Below are positions 1-12,713 of a stretch of DNA of 53,500 nt, piece after piece; position 1 is the first letter of the stretch; each line of letters starts with the position of its first letter. The position numbers and the translations under genes were made by a program. Where the stretch lies: contig CM022669.1 in the NCBI GenBank assembly GCA_012295275.1, forward strand, positions 943,073-996,572, read 5' to 3'. The stretch is from Chrysomallon squamiferum (taxonomy: Eukaryota > Mollusca > Gastropoda > Neomphalida > Peltospiridae). Under the pieces are notes generated by a model. That model did no database searches, was not told the origin of the DNA, and worked only from the letters and a program-made list of their open reading frames with translations.

Positions 1-444
1 TATTATTATTATTATTATTATAAAAGTTTAAATTTCATAATATATTAATTTCTCCTACCAGAAATGATTAAGGCAGTAACTATATGATGACTGTAAAAAA
101 CAATTTAGAAAAAACAGAAATAATAAATGTTCTCGTCCAGAAACATTCGCAGCAAAATATTATCATTCTGCAAAATTTATTATGAAAATAAATAAATTAA
201 TAAATAAAAACGAATATAAGTAAGAAATCTGTGAAATGAAATATGGATAATCCACATTCATATTACTTTGTATCATTGTTACAGATATTTTTGTTATTGT
301 TAAATGTTGAATACATACCTGTTTCTCCAGCGATCAGTAGGACAGACGTCCTCTCTATCCTCTTCCACACACAAGACTGAAAGCGTACTTTACATTTATT
401 CAGATAAGAAAAAGTAATATAAAACCATCACTACTACTACTAAC

Positions 445-490
<46 letters not shown>

Positions 491-2874
491 GTAATAACAA
501 TAGTAATAATAAGCAGTTATAACTTTGAAATTCTTGTTCTTTCTGTGTCGTAAATAACGCGGGGTATTGTATAATTTCTTCACAAAAATAAACCGGTTTT
601 ACACCTGCTTCGTTTACTTCGTCTTCAGTGCTACTCTGCATCACACGTAATGTAGGACATACTCCAAAACGCCCGAGTTTATGGTCTGACATACAAATCT
701 GAACCTTTGATTTATTTTCGAATTTCAATAAAAATTGCATAAATTAAAAAGTTGAATTCTTCTGTTTGTGTTTATTATACAAAAGTTGTTTTCATCTGAT
801 GGAGAAGAACAAAAAGCGTTTATCTCAATTAGTAGTGCGATGGGTAGCTGCGACGTCGTTATGGATCAATTAACGTGTAAAGTGAACGTCTACTTTTTAC
901 GCTCTTAAATTTACGAGCTATCCTCGTACAAACACACTTGACAAAACAAAATTACAATCTCTTAGATTCATTCTTTATCCAATATATATTATTTACCTTT
1001 CGAAACTGATAGAAAACCTTAACCATATGACAGTATGTTCAAATTTAGACACTAATGTATTATCGTGATGGCAAAAAGTACCCACTAGATAAATAAAATA
1101 AAGTAAAATAAAAAAGACTATTTACGTTTCTGGGGAATCGAATTTAAAATACGAAATCACAAATGAATCACGGGACAATCAGTGTAATTGTGTTATCCCG
1201 CTGCCAAAGATGTTTCAAAGCAAGCCCGAAATTTTAAGACCCTTTCAGGTGACGTCCGTGTACATCAGAGGGAATCGCGTCCCTTGTTCTTCCTTAGACT
1301 CAGTTTTCCTTCTCGTTCTGTGCATGTGTGTGTGTGTGTGTGTGTGTGGCTGTCTGTGTATGTGCGCGCGTGTTTTTTTTGTGTGTTGTGTGTGTGTGTC
1401 TCTCTCTTTGTGTCTGTGTGTTTGCAGAATGTTTTCTATCGAACCACGCTCATGCTTGTTCCCCTCCCAGTGGGAAAGTGACTGATCTTGTCCATTTTCA
1501 TCAATCAGAACCTCTTGAATTATGTTTAAAGGTTCTTCTTCGTTCGGTAAAAGTTTCCATATTTTTCCAGTGTCACTTCTTAAATCTTATAATTTGTATA
1601 AATGAAATTCAACTTCTGCCCTATTTTCACTTACATTATCATACACCGCATGTGGCTTTTGTAAGTACAGCTACAACTTAATTCTTTATCCACCCAGTGT
1701 TTGTCCATGAACTCTTAATGTGTTCGTTGCTAAAAGAAATTTGAAAGCTCTAAAAATTAATATCTCAGGTTTTCTGATTTATCCCTTCTGCATTTTTCAC
1801 TCCGATTAATTTGTTATATTATAACAAAGTTTAATCTATTATAAATAGAACTGGAATAAAAATAAAGAAAAATTACAACTTCGGAATTATTTAAATGTCA
1901 AATTCTAACTTTTATTACCCAAATAAGGATAAAAAGATATAAAATCTTAGTCAGCAGTTAAACTTGTATTTTACAATCAGAAAATCAATTCTGAGTAACT
2001 AATTGTAAAACGTCTCAGTTTAACGTATTCGCTGTATTACAAGTGTTGTAAAAATATCTAAGTTTAATGTATTCGCTGTATTACAAGTGTTGTAAAAATA
2101 TCTAAGTTTAACGTATTCGCTGTATTACAAGTGTTGTAAAAATATCTCAGTTTAATGTATTCGCTGTATTACAAGTGTTGTAAAAATATCTCAAGTTAAC
2201 GTATTCGCTTTATTACAAGTGTTGTAATTATTGTCAAAAGTCTCAGTTTAAATCAGGCAGCAGTAAAGGAAAATGCCTGTACTCATGGGCGGTGAATAAA
2301 ACCAGGACATGGAAGATGAATACATTGAATGATGCGGTTTTACTATTTCATGTATAATTATGTGTTAAATGCTCACGGTGAAAGGAGTAAAACTAGATTA
2401 AGTTGAGATAACATTTGTATATGCATGACTATGTTTGCTTGTTTCCTTTACTTTGCAAACATGATGCATTTTGGCACGCACAGACATTCAGGAATGATAT
2501 TCTTGATAACGAGTTGAACAACTAACGAAGAGATAAACAAAAAACAAGTTTGAGGTCTGTTAGGTTGTAAAATTTTCTGTAAGTTTTCAGAATGTCTGTC
2601 ACACGTTTTATCAATATTTTCTAGAACACATACATTCGAGCTTGCTGCACTGGCTACATATTAACTGCTATTCTGATATTGTCCTTGTGATGTACGACTT
2701 TCTTGATTCTCAGATCGATCCTTGTCTATCGAATCTATGTTTGTTTGTTAGCCAAATCCAGATTCGACCCATTATTGACAAGACAACAAAGATTTAGACG
2801 AAACTACGAACAGTAAAATCTGTTTGTTTCTTCACGTATTTACGTACACAATAGTGTTAAATAAACAGTCTCAG
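1..2874. repeat. Alpha duplication unit, first copy (left part)
   Basis: This stretch holds no supported gene. From about base 22 it matches 23,305 onward: shared landmarks are the run near 300-370 (against 23,570-23,650), the segment near 840-900 (against 24,205-24,260) and a GT-rich microsatellite at 1325-1405 (against 24,728-24,772). It contains an (AAT)n run at 445-488 and five 44-bp tandem units at 2004-2230. Compared with the second copy it lacks about 520 bp after about 2270 (second copy 26,085-26,608). In the second copy the matching sequence is the 5' flank of LicD copy C, so this is probably the 5' flank of another LicD copy lying just left of the window. Confidence 0.75.
2004..2230. 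repeat. 44-bp tandem repeat, about 5 units
   Basis: Near-identical 44-bp units recur, for example starting at 2057 and 2101. Each contains the short inverted repeat TTACAAGTGTTGTAA (6-bp arms, 3-base loop). A homologous array lies at 25,830-26,050, and single units occur near 12,404-12,440 and 32,455-32,497, so the single unit is probably the older state. Confidence 0.85.
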
Positions 2875-3060
2875 CACATCGAGATCGTCATCCCAAGACG
2901 TGATGTCTGTAAGCCTCAAGAAGAGATCCTTCCCAGACTAAACACGTCAGGTTTCCTTTCTTTCAGGCTTCCATGACTTTGTCCACGCTTGAGCATGTTA
3001 TCATTTTCTTCTTTCATTTTATTTTGAATATACCATTTCTGATATTTTGTTATGTTCTGT
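2875..3060 (-). pseudogene. LicD-family gene fragment F1
   Basis: On the minus strand this encodes pieces of the LicD signature: a CLVWEGSLL-like stretch and WDDDLDV. An 8-bp deletion relative to copy D, between the HH and WDDD codons, breaks the frame, and a TGA sits at the codon after MEA. The fragment ends in an (ATT)n run (3060-3088). The same deletion occurs in fragments F2 and F3, so all three descend from one already broken copy and have no coding function. Confidence 0.8.
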
Positions 3061-3199
3061 TATTATTATTATTATTATTATTATTATCGTTTTTTGCAAA
3101 CAGTTTGGCATAATTTTTACAAAAGTTTTATTTTTTTAAATCTTATTTTGATATTTCACAGCAATAATATATAAAACAGAGATTTCACTGTTTTAAATA

Positions 3200-4130
3200 C
3201 GAAGTGAGTTGAAGAGAAAGCCTTTGTCACAATAATTTCATTTAGTGTTGTTTCTTTTTAAATCTAGTTTTGCACAATTGTATGCACTGTAGTAATATTT
3301 ACTATACGAAGCAATTGAAATGTTTACCTATTTTTCGCAAAGAGACTTTGTAATTTTTGTTCCAGAATAATTGTTTATATATTTAAGCCAGCTATCATAT
3401 CATGTTTATCAATTTCTTATTTCATTTGGTTATATACATACTTGTAATGTGTTTATTTATTGTAGATAGTGGTTGTCATGGTATTTTACAAAGTGTGGTA
3501 TGTAAAGTTTATAGAACTGATGTAAAACAAAGAGAAGTATATGTTAGTTGATGTTAGACTTAGTCTTAGGTAAGCATTCCGTTTTTTTGTAGTGTACAGA
3601 TGATTTTTATACAATAAGATATATCCATGATCAGTCAGTGACAGTGTTAAAATTATCATTTTTAATTAAAAAAAAAAATTTTTTTTTTTTTTTTTTTAAA
3701 TAGAAGAAGAGGAAGAAGCGAGGTACTATTTCTCCTTTTTTCTTCTTTTTTTTTTAATTCGTTTCAATATGCATTTCTAAATTGCTTTTAAAATAGTGTT
3801 CTGTTTTAATTCTTGAAATGAGGATTCAGGAGTAAAGTAACTGACAGCACAGTGTATAATAAACACAACAACAAATACCCGTAGTTAGTACACAATGTGC
3901 ATTGATCTCAGTTACAGTTGTTTCCTTTTACAACAGTGTCGTAAACTGTGTAATATTTTCGAAGTCACTAATGTATTAATGTATGCAAATGTCACATATC
4001 ATGAGTGATACGCATGGCTCAAGGTAGCTAAATTTCATTTTGTCCCTCCAACAACAACACTCCTCTGTATCAGCATACAATCTTGCTGGTTATCTATTCT
4101 ATCTGTGAACAAAGGTCAAAGCAAATTTAA

Positions 4131-4186
<56 letters not shown>

Positions 4187-5060
4187 TAATAACAATAAAA
4201 TGTATACAATGTAAATTTACACTGAATATGATGCAATCCTTGGAAGAGGCAATTTCAAGACTTTACCTCATTTTTATTAATTAATTTAATTTATTATTAT
4301 TTCATTTCATTTCCACTTATGAAACATTAGGTACAGTAATCTATAACAGTAAAGTGTTTCAAGAAACGTTCTAATGACACAGCAGCCTGCACAGAGAAAA
4401 TGTGTAATTTATGATAGTGTGTTTTAAGAAGGTTACAATAATAATAGCAGTGTATCTGAAGAAACTTTAGAATAATGATAGCAGTGTATTTGAAGAAAGC
4501 TTACAAAATAATAGTAGTGTGTTTGAAGAAAGTTTGCCATAATAAAAGCAGTGTGTTTCAAGAAAGTTTACAATAATAAAAGCATTGTGTTTGAAAAGAA
4601 GTGATGATAAAGCTGAATGTTTTATAAGAATTGATGATAAAGCTGTGTGTTTGATAAGAAGTGATGATAAACCTGTGTGATAAAAAATGATGTTTAAGTT
4701 GCTGTGTTTGAAGAGAGGTTACGGGTTCTTGAAAGTTCAAATCTTTGTTTATTGCAATACTTCTATAAATTAAATTATATGTTTTTATGTTACAATGTTA
4801 ATGAGTCTAGTTCGTCAAGGTCGTCGTTTGTACTTTTCTGAGTGTCATGTTCGGTACTAGAACACGCGATGGTGGCGATAAGGGTTCACGCTTATTTGTT
4901 ACAAGTACTGTGTTAGCAGACCAATGACAGCGCAGAATTAACCCCCTAGTAACACGAAACCACGTAGCTGCACAAGGACAGCACAAAGTCACGTACACTG
5001 GCTTCTAATCGTTAGATGATCCACTGAAGGCTTCGAAGATTATTTTTCCACAATTTACAA
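3200..5060. repeat. Left arm of a long inverted repeat
   Basis: The reverse complement of this arm occurs at about 37,020-39,370. I checked matches at 3440-3530 (against 39,050-39,120), 3585-3660 (against 38,910-39,000), 3810-4040 (against 37,750-37,975), 4560-4740 (against 37,310-37,480) and 4800-5060 (against 37,020-37,250). No gene is recognised in the arm. It includes an (AAT)n run at 4131-4183 and a tandem array of about 30-35-bp units at 4430-4700 built on a GTGTTTGAAGAAA-like core. The first 440 bp are also present in direct orientation at 27,480-27,905. Confidence 0.85.
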
Positions 5061-5777
5061 AAGAAAATGTTCCATGTGTTGTAGAAAGATTTTTTCGTAA
5101 TTACTAGCGTCGACGACATTTTATTTACACTTAAAAAAATTTAAAAAAACACAAAAAAAGTAATAATAACAGTTACAAAAAAATAAATAATAACATAAAT
5201 AAAAAAAATAAAGGATGCAGAACTAATTATACATATTTTTTATTAATTTATTAGTTAATTTGTTCATTTTAATTTAATATAGAAAAGAATAGAGGTATTT
5301 TAAAAGTTCAGCGCAAGGTTTTTATTCAGTTAAAGACTTCTTCCAGATCTAGTGAATTTTATAATCTAATTATAATTTCAGAAGAAATTTGTTTCATCAT
5401 CTTGAATTTTAATGAACATGATTTAGTTTAATACTGTTCTATTATAAGATGTAGTTCGTCGCATTTTACATTATGTAAAAATAAAAATATAATAAAAATC
5501 ATTGTAAAATATACAAGATTTTAATTATAGTTTAAGGTTGTCAACCTTTCTAACAAGGAGCGTTAATGAAAATAATTATACAAAATAAAGTTAAATTAAA
5601 AGGAAAATATTGCATGCACAAACCTATTTTATTCCAAATTAATTTCTAGAAAACCAAAAGGATAGGTAAAGGAAGTAATAAAATATAAGAATACAAAAGA
5701 GAAAACAGTAATAAACATAAAACTAAATACACACACATTATACACACGCAGAGATGCACACATGTACAACAACAAAT
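5061..5777. other. AT-rich spacer without recognised gene
   Basis: This is low-complexity, A/T-dominated DNA between the left inverted-repeat arm and the stop codon of LicD copy A. It should contain the 3' untranslated region of that gene. Several AATAAA-like hexamers occur on the minus strand, but none can be singled out in such AT-rich sequence. Confidence 0.6.
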
Positions 5778-6740
5778 TCAGCTGCACTCTTGTGGCACCA
5801 GAATGTCTCTGAGCGTGACATTTCCAACTTTGAGAGTTTCATTGACATAGCCAGGTCGGCTGCTATTTTGTCTGAAAACAAATGCGAAAGTATCGTACAG
5901 ATGGTAACATTCTATATCAGTAATCTCCTGAACTTGTCCCTCTTTATGGAAATACCATAACGAGATACATTTACTCTCAGAACCCGTGGGAATAAACCTG
6001 TCCACTCTGCAAGGAACAGAAGCTAAACGGTTTTCAAAAACACGTAATTGTATTGGATAAACTTCCTTCTTGGTGTATGCATATTTATCTTGGAATATAT
6101 GACTACTGTTCTGGTGAAATATAAAGAGGTCCAGGAAAGGATATTTGAATTCTTTGCCATGAATCGAAGGTAGGTCAGACATGAAGAACTTCCACTGAGA
6201 CTGCTTTGGACTGTACAGTGTGTATCCAGGCACACTCGATAAGACATCTTTCACCATCTGACTCGACTCGATCACCATTACATCAAGATCATCATCCCAA
6301 GGAATAAAGCCGTGATGGCGGTAAGCCCCAAGAAGTGATCCTCCCCATAAAATATAAGTCATGTTTGCTTTTTTGCACGCCCAAGAAAACGTGTCAAACG
6401 TCTGAAGCATTAAGGTCTTCTCAAGCATCGACACTTTTGGCATGAATTTTTTCAGATAATCCTGTTTCTGTAGTTTAGACAACTGATGATGATCTATGGA
6501 GTTGACAATAACCTTGTTGATGTATGACATAACTGACGACGTGCTGCTGGCATTTGCGTGGACTCCATGACGTAGTTTCGTATTCGGAGTGTCAACTTTT
6601 ATCAGGAAATAACAAACTAAACAGACTTGTACAATCACAGCAAACAGTCTCCAGCTCACCTCATACACCATCACAAACTGACTCCACTTTGTTTGAATAA
6701 AACTGTCTGATGATAAAATATTCTTGTTTTTGTCAATCAT
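5778..6740 (-). CDS. LicD-family (fukutin-related) type II membrane protein, copy A, intact
   Basis: Single-exon protein of 320 aa and the only undamaged family member in the window. The first in-frame ATG is at 6740; an upstream GTG is not a credible eukaryotic start and a TAA precedes it. A short cytoplasmic N-terminus is followed by one hydrophobic segment at about residues 30-49, as expected for a Golgi or ER type II membrane protein. The LicD core follows: [13 protein letters not shown] at about 132-144, then WDDDLDVMV at about 148-156, whose acidic residues are the likely metal/nucleotide-binding site, and a conserved VYPIQLRVFENR stretch at about 227-238. Six N-x-S/T sites lie on the lumenal side. 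LicD relatives transfer phosphocholine or, in fukutin and FKRP, ribitol phosphate to glycans. A glycan-modifying phosphotransferase is therefore inferred, with the substrate unknown. It is intronless like the other copies. Confidence 0.88.
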   Translation of the reverse strand: MIDKNKNILSSDSFIQTKWSQFVMVYEVSWRLFAVIVQVCLVCYFLIKVDTPNTKLRHGVHANASSTSSVMSYINKVIVNSIDHHQLSKLQKQDYLKKFMPKVSMLEKTLMLQTFDTFSWACKKANMTYILWGGSLLGAYRHHGFIPWDDDLDVMVIESSQMVKDVLSSVPGYTLYSPKQSQWKFFMSDLPSIHGKEFKYPFLDLFIFHQNSSHIFQDKYAYTKKEVYPIQLRVFENRLASVPCRVDRFIPTGSESKCISLWYFHKEGQVQEITDIECYHLYDTFAFVFRQNSSRPGYVNETLKVGNVTLRDILVPQECS

Positions 6741-6909
6741 TCCCACCTTTATTTACCGTTTTCCTAATTTAAAATTAGTAACAAATTAAACTGCGTTAAA
6801 AATGTAATTTGACACAGAAATAAATAAATAAATAAATAAATAAAATACTTGAATAAATATTAGTCATGGTATGATTGAATAAAATGCAATAAACAATTAT
6901 GACATTATG

Positions 6910-6949
<40 letters not shown>

Positions 6950-7600
6950 TTGTCACTCTATTACCTTTATGTTGTATGATCAGGAACAATGTTACAGGTG
7001 AAAAATTCCAATCAAGCATAATCAGAGGGGTTATTTTTGCCTCTATAACTTTCGATTTATCTTTCTATTATTTAATTATTTATTTAATAATGATGACTAT
7101 AATGATGATGATAATGACGAAATTTTTCCAAACATGGAAACACTGTCAAATTTTACTGTTTTTTTTTTTTTATCAAAGCGCATAAACGTCTGAACGTGAA
7201 TAAATTACCAAACTGTATATTTTTACCTAAACACATACACTTCTAAACATAAAAACACTATCAAAGTGTATATATTTTTATCTAAACCCATCAATACGAA
7301 ATATCTACTGATGCATTTTATCTAAACCCATTTATCTTTAGAACGAGTAATCATATTGTATATTTTTATCTAAAAACATAAACCTCTAAAATAAACAATC
7401 AAATTCTATATTGTTATCTAAACATATAATCTCTTAACACATAAACGTCTAAACTCCATCACGATTATTATACATCTTTCGTAAGCATATAAACTTCCAA
7501 ACATCAACAATCAAACTGCATATTTTTATAGACTTCTTAACATAAATACACTATCGAATTGTACGTTTATCCAAACACATAAACTTTAAAACATGATTTG
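6741..7600. repeat. 5' flank of copy A, (ATT)n and degenerate 50-bp family
   Basis: Immediately upstream of copy A are an AAAT run (6820-6844) and an (ATT)n run (6908-6947). Bases 6950-7080 match 28,434-28,560 and, more weakly, 19,385-19,520. From about 7130 to 7600 the sequence is a degenerate tandem family of about 50 bp (a TCTAAACACATAAAC-like core followed by an ACTATCAAA-like core). This is the diverged form of the homogeneous 49-bp satellite at 19,866-20,865. No gene is seen. Confidence 0.7.
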
Positions 7601-8870
7601 ATCATCTTCTCAACACAGATTTAGTTGTAAGAAATATATTTCACCACGACTATTAAATCATGTTAGGTACTTTTGTACTTCGATAAGCAACCCGACCCTT
7701 CAGACTTTATGAGACAACAAACTGGGTCATCGATTTCAGTGATTCGTGACGAGTTTGACTTTGGCAAAATTACATTTTAGCTGTTTTAGCTGAACCAATG
7801 AATCAAACAGAATCAAGAATAATAAATCAAAAATTAAATTAAATTAAATTACTATTAATTAAATAAATAAATAAAAATTAAATGATGATGATGTTGATGA
7901 TGATGATAATAATAATAATAATAATAATAATCACCATTTTCTCTGTGATATTTAATGTTTCGATGGGTTAATTTTTGGTAATCATTAAAAAAAATATGTA
8001 TAATAATAAAAATAAGAAAAATGCGTCTGCTGATTGTCAGAATAATTTTGGAATTAATCTCTAGTCATGACAATCAGTATAATAAATGGACGTGATGTAC
8101 TTAACACAAACTATATGTCAAACAGATGTTACTCAATATGTTAAACTTGTCACGGTGACTTTATAACAGCAAATAAAGGTTTTTTTCCTGAGTGATTCTC
8201 CCTCCAATCAACACACTATCAAAGTGTTCATTTTTATCTAACCACACAGACTTCTCAATACCGATTTGCATATATACATGTGATATATGCCTTTTCATAA
8301 CTTTACTTTCAATATAAGAAATGAAAGTGTTTTTAAATAATATAATAAATGAAAAATTAAGCTTTCGAATAATGCAGAGTTAACGAAACAGACGTTTTCA
8401 CAAATTAACAGAGATTTTAAGATTGTCACTTTCACAATTTTCTTAATGCAGGCAGTGACAGAAATTCGCCATTATCACCTCTGCAAAGATTAACGTGTAC
8501 ATTTTTCACAGGAAAACACAAAATTCTACTTGATTATAGAATCTGATAACTACATTAAATTAAAAATATTTTACAAAACTTAACCTAGTTTAATTTTTCA
8601 AGAGTCTGTTGTTATTATTAATACGAACTTTATAACAATAATATTTTATTTCTTGTATTATTTTTACTTTTTCAGACACAATCCTGGGGATTAAATTACA
8701 GCTAACTCTGTTCTGCAATTTCTGATCTCTTTCTAACTAAGGTAATTTGATTAGTGACAAAATATATATTTCTATATTAAAAGATAATACAGAAAACTTG
8801 TAAATGGTAGATCTTATTAAAAGAAATATCCTATTATTTTTGTTTTTAATTCTTAAATAGTCTAGTACAG
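7590..8870. repeat. Gamma duplication unit, first copy
   Basis: Directly repeated at about 21,120-22,470. Strong landmarks are 7620-7790 (against 21,170-21,340), the TGATGATG/(AAT)n run at 7880-7931, and 8640-8770 (against 22,262-22,385). A third, partial copy is embedded at 31,429-31,735. In the second copy the unit runs up to LicD copy C. No open frame of note; noncoding. Confidence 0.8.
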
Positions 8871-9171
8871 AAAAACGTAATTATTTTTATACTCACACTT
8901 ACAGACACCATCAAAGCCATCTATATTTTATGACGTCATTATTGTGACATTAGGTCAACTATTCCGAAATTTACATTGAAAAATGTACATAAATAGATCT
9001 GGTACATGGATAACCAATTGCAATTACAATCTCAATACAAAAAGGTTTTTTACATGAAATGTGTTTTACTGTATTTTAGTAAAATAAATTGATGATATTA
9101 TGCAAATTACTCATAAGACATATCGAAAAAATTAAGAGACACACAAACAAAAACGTCACAACAACAACAAC

Positions 9172-9209
<38 letters not shown>

Positions 9210-9341
9210 GTTTAAACATATGAAAGAAATTAAGACGAGAGGTTTAATGGAAAATACCGTTAATTCTGGAGGTATTTTTTTATTATTTCTTTTCTTGTAA
9301 CGCTCTTTATTGTGATTATTGAATTAACTTTGGTATATTAT

Positions 9342-10135
9342 TTATATAGTGATTTTACTTACATACTCAAGCAAAAGAAAACAATATTTCAAAGTTTTAT
9401 TTCCTTGTTTCAGTGACTCAATAACAAATCCAGGACGGGTGTCTTTTTGTCTGAAAACAAAAGGGTAAATTTCATATAACTGACTGCATGGAACAGAAAA
9501 CTGCTTAATTCCTCTGTTCTCTCTGTGTAAATATCCTGACGATTGACATTTTTCAATTCCGTAACGCTTTACAAAATTTGAAGTTTTACAAGGCGTTGGA
9601 ACAAAACGATCTTCAAAGACACGTAACTGAATTGGGTACACTTCTTCTTTTTTATACACAAAACTTTTTATGTTTGAAAATAAACCAGAAACCTGTTTTA
9701 CATCTTCCTTAAAGAAGAATATATCGATAAAAGGATATTTATATGGTTGCCCACTCAAAGGTGGAAGATTTTTTTATGGAAAACTTCCACGGATAACACC
9801 GTTTTAAGCTTTTCCAGATCAGTTTCAATTATTATCACATCGAGATCGTCATCCCAAGGAATAATTCCGTGATGTCTGTAAGCACCAAGAAGAGATCCTT
9901 CCCACAGTAAACACGTTAGATTTCCTTTCATGCAGGCTTCGGAGAATTTGTCCATAGAAAGAAGCATCTGAGAGTGATCGTTTACGGAAAGTCTCGGCAA
10001 AAACGCTTTCAACAGTTCATTTCTTTCCAATTTGTCTTTTTGTGGAACATACCAGGTAAGCATGTAGACGACAGACAAAATACTCAAACAGCCAACAGTT
10101 AGAATAAGAAATAACTATTTACTGAACATCACCAT
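9342..10135 (-). pseudogene. LicD-family copy B, disabled
   Basis: Homologous to copy D along its length. Reading from the ATG at 10,135, codon 7 is TAG where copy D has TAT (Tyr). A stretch present after the hydrophobic segment in C and D is missing. The signature [13 protein letters not shown] and WDDDLDVII remain at about 9830-9910. A deletion of roughly 44 bp near 9785 then shifts the frame, and the downstream part (YPFIDIFFF to the C-terminus) is open only in another frame. The last ~10 codons and stop of copy D are also deleted, giving an unrelated tail. Several independent lesions make this a pseudogene rather than an assembly artefact. Confidence 0.88.
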
Positions 10136-10189
10136 TATAGTAGATAAAACGTAAAAAAAATTGTTTATTTATTTGTATTTTTAAATTTG

Positions 10190-10232
<43 letters not shown>

Positions 10233-11327
10233 TTTGTGTTTCTTTTGCTGACAAATAGCAGATTAAATCATAGCTAACGATAAGATAATAATAATAACAA
10301 TAATAATAATAATAATAATAAATAAACAAAAACAAGCATAAATAAGAAAATCTGTTTCATCAAATATGGATAATCCACATTATTTGATACTATTGTTGTA
10401 GGTATTTTTATTGTTACTGAATTTTCAGTACATAGCTGTTTGTTCAGCGGTCGCAGAACAGATATCCTTCATATACCTTTCCAGATGTATACAACCATAA
10501 CAACTAATAACAACAACAACAATAATAATCAGAAAAAATAACTTTGAAATTAAAACAAAAAAGTAAATATAATAAACTTTAAAGGGAGAAAAATGTCTTG
10601 CTCTTTCAGTGTCGTAAATAAATGCCGGGTATTGTACAATTTCTTCACAAAAGTATATCCGTTTTTTCAGCTCTACCACGCAGTTCATCTTCAGTTCCAC
10701 TTGCTGTAATCTACTTGTAACTAGTATCATATCTGTTGCAGGCAATGTTCACGTGTTCCTCTGCATTGCACGTAGTGTAATAAATACACCCAAGTGTCTG
10801 TATTAAAGGTGTGACATACAGTTTTCAACATTTCATTTATTCATGTTCAGGTTATGTTTCAATAAAAATTGCCTAGATTGAAAAGTTGAAGATTTGTATT
10901 TGTGTTTATGTTATTTCATCTAATGGAGAGGAAAACAAAACGTATAGTGTCAATCAGTAGTGCGATGGGTAGCTGCGACGTCGTTATGGATCAACCAACG
11001 TGTAAAGTGGACGTCTGCTTTCTACGTTCATAGGAATAACTCTGCGCGCTATCTTCCTACAAAGAAACTCGATAAAACAAAATTTTACTCTCTTAAATTC
11101 ATTTCTTATCCAGTATAATAATACTACGCAGCAAAATGAACACTACGAAAATAAGGGAGAAAAACATTTTAGTACATCCCGTTGCCAACGGCTTATCAAA
11201 TAAAGCCAAAATCTTAAGACCGTTTGATCTGACCTCCGTATACATCAGAGGGAACCGCCTCTTGTCCCTTGTTCTTCGATGACTCAGAGTTTTCCTTGCT
11301 GTGTGTTTCTCTGTATGTCTGTATATT

Positions 11328-11330
<3 letters not shown>

Positions 11331-11384
<54 letters not shown>
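11331..11384. repeat. GATA-type tetranucleotide microsatellite
   Basis: A pure run of ATAG/GATA units. The sister duplication has only a vestige (three units near 31,098-31,111), so it expanded after duplication. It follows a segment near 11,165-11,290 that is related to 1195-1280 and 24,605-24,700. Confidence 0.9.
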
Positions 11385-11387
<3 letters not shown>

Positions 11388-12677
11388 TACAGACGTCAAT
11401 GAAAACTGTGGAATCAAAAAGCAAACCAAGCAAGACTAGGCTGACAAATGTTATAAACTGCGTTGTTCGTTTTGTAAACTAAACATTTTGGCTACCAGTT
11501 GAATGGTCTCAAATATTTAAACGTTCAAACGAAAACGAGATTTCCTATTTTCTTCAGTCTATTAAATGTTTGTGACCAACAAACACTTTTCAAAAATACT
11601 GTATCGGAAAAAACAATATTTCAGCTTTTAAAAGACGAACCGTTCTGCCTAAGACAGATGTCACCACAGAATGTTTTCTGTCGAACCACGCTCATGCTTG
11701 TTCCCCTCCCTGTGGGAAAGTGACTGATCTTGTGCATTTTCATCAATCAGAACCTCTTGAATTATGTTTAAAGATTCTTCTTCATGAGCAGCATCATAAT
11801 TCTTTTCATAAGCTGTCGATTTGGCACACAAAATTACGATTTAATGTACCTGATTACATCTGTAGTGAAGTGATATCGGAGCAGGTTACATATATATTGT
11901 GTAACTTTGTCTGCACCTTGATTAACAAATCATCCTAGTTATTTAGACAGATCACTTCTGGCAAAATGTTGGTTGCAGACTGAGTTGAGGAGGCCTTCTG
12001 CAGAAAATCTGTGAAGGTTATAAACAGGTCATTTATTTCTGATGCATGGAAAAGAGAAGAATGAATGGTCGAGTGACCTCGGATTCTCGACTGTCGTGTT
12101 CTAAAAACAAAACATTCTCATTTATGATTGTTTATTCACTACTATTTATCTTTGATTTGTTTGTTTTTTCTGTGGTCATGACAATGCCTTCGAATATTCG
12201 AATTGATGATTGATTAGTGTTAGATGGTCAAATTAAATTTGTTTTGTTTAAAATCTGGTTCAAACTGCACTGTACACATACAAATAATAACATATCACCA
12301 TTCAGTAAAATGTTCCTTATTCAGTCTTTCTTTGGTTTCACATTTGCTTCATGAAGTCCACTTCCACTTTTAAACATGCTCGCTGAGTAACTAGTTGTAA
12401 AATGTATCAGTTAATGTATTCGCTGTGTTACAAGTGTTGTAAAGCCTCAGGCAGTAATATATATATATATATCAGTCTGCAACGACCATGGCACATTTAA
12501 ATATCGTTTCTGTAATCACTTTTAAAAAGATTTTCAGTTGTTCTTTCAGTGCAAACTCAAACTAAAAAAAATCAGATGTCGCTGACGAGTACATTTATAC
12601 GTATCTATGTATGTATGTCTGTCAGTCTTTCTCTGTATATATATATATATATATTTATTTATTTATTTATATATGAA

Positions 12678-12713
<36 letters not shown>

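Noticed and set aside
396-740. Minus-strand frame with YFCEEIIQYPA, similar frames at 10,425-10,745, 23,547-23,957 and 30,407-30,745
   Set aside because: The match reflects duplicated DNA. The alpha and delta versions differ by a one-base indel just after QYPA, so the frames diverge, and the alpha frames continue into polyLeu from a microsatellite. No sign of coding constraint.
1188-1681. Overlapping plus-strand frames around the GT run, with relatives at 11,499-11,938, 24,721-24,939 and 31,226-31,474
   Set aside because: The frames change between duplicated copies, cross microsatellites and have no recognisable domain. They are duplicated noncoding DNA.
5754-5960. Plus-strand 68-codon frame overlapping the 3' end of LicD copy A
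   Set aside because: It is antisense to the intact LicD gene, with no independent support.
5778-6746. GTG at 6746 as the start of LicD copy A
   Set aside because: An ATG lies two codons downstream in the same frame and a TAA is just upstream. A GTG start is not expected in a eukaryotic nuclear gene.
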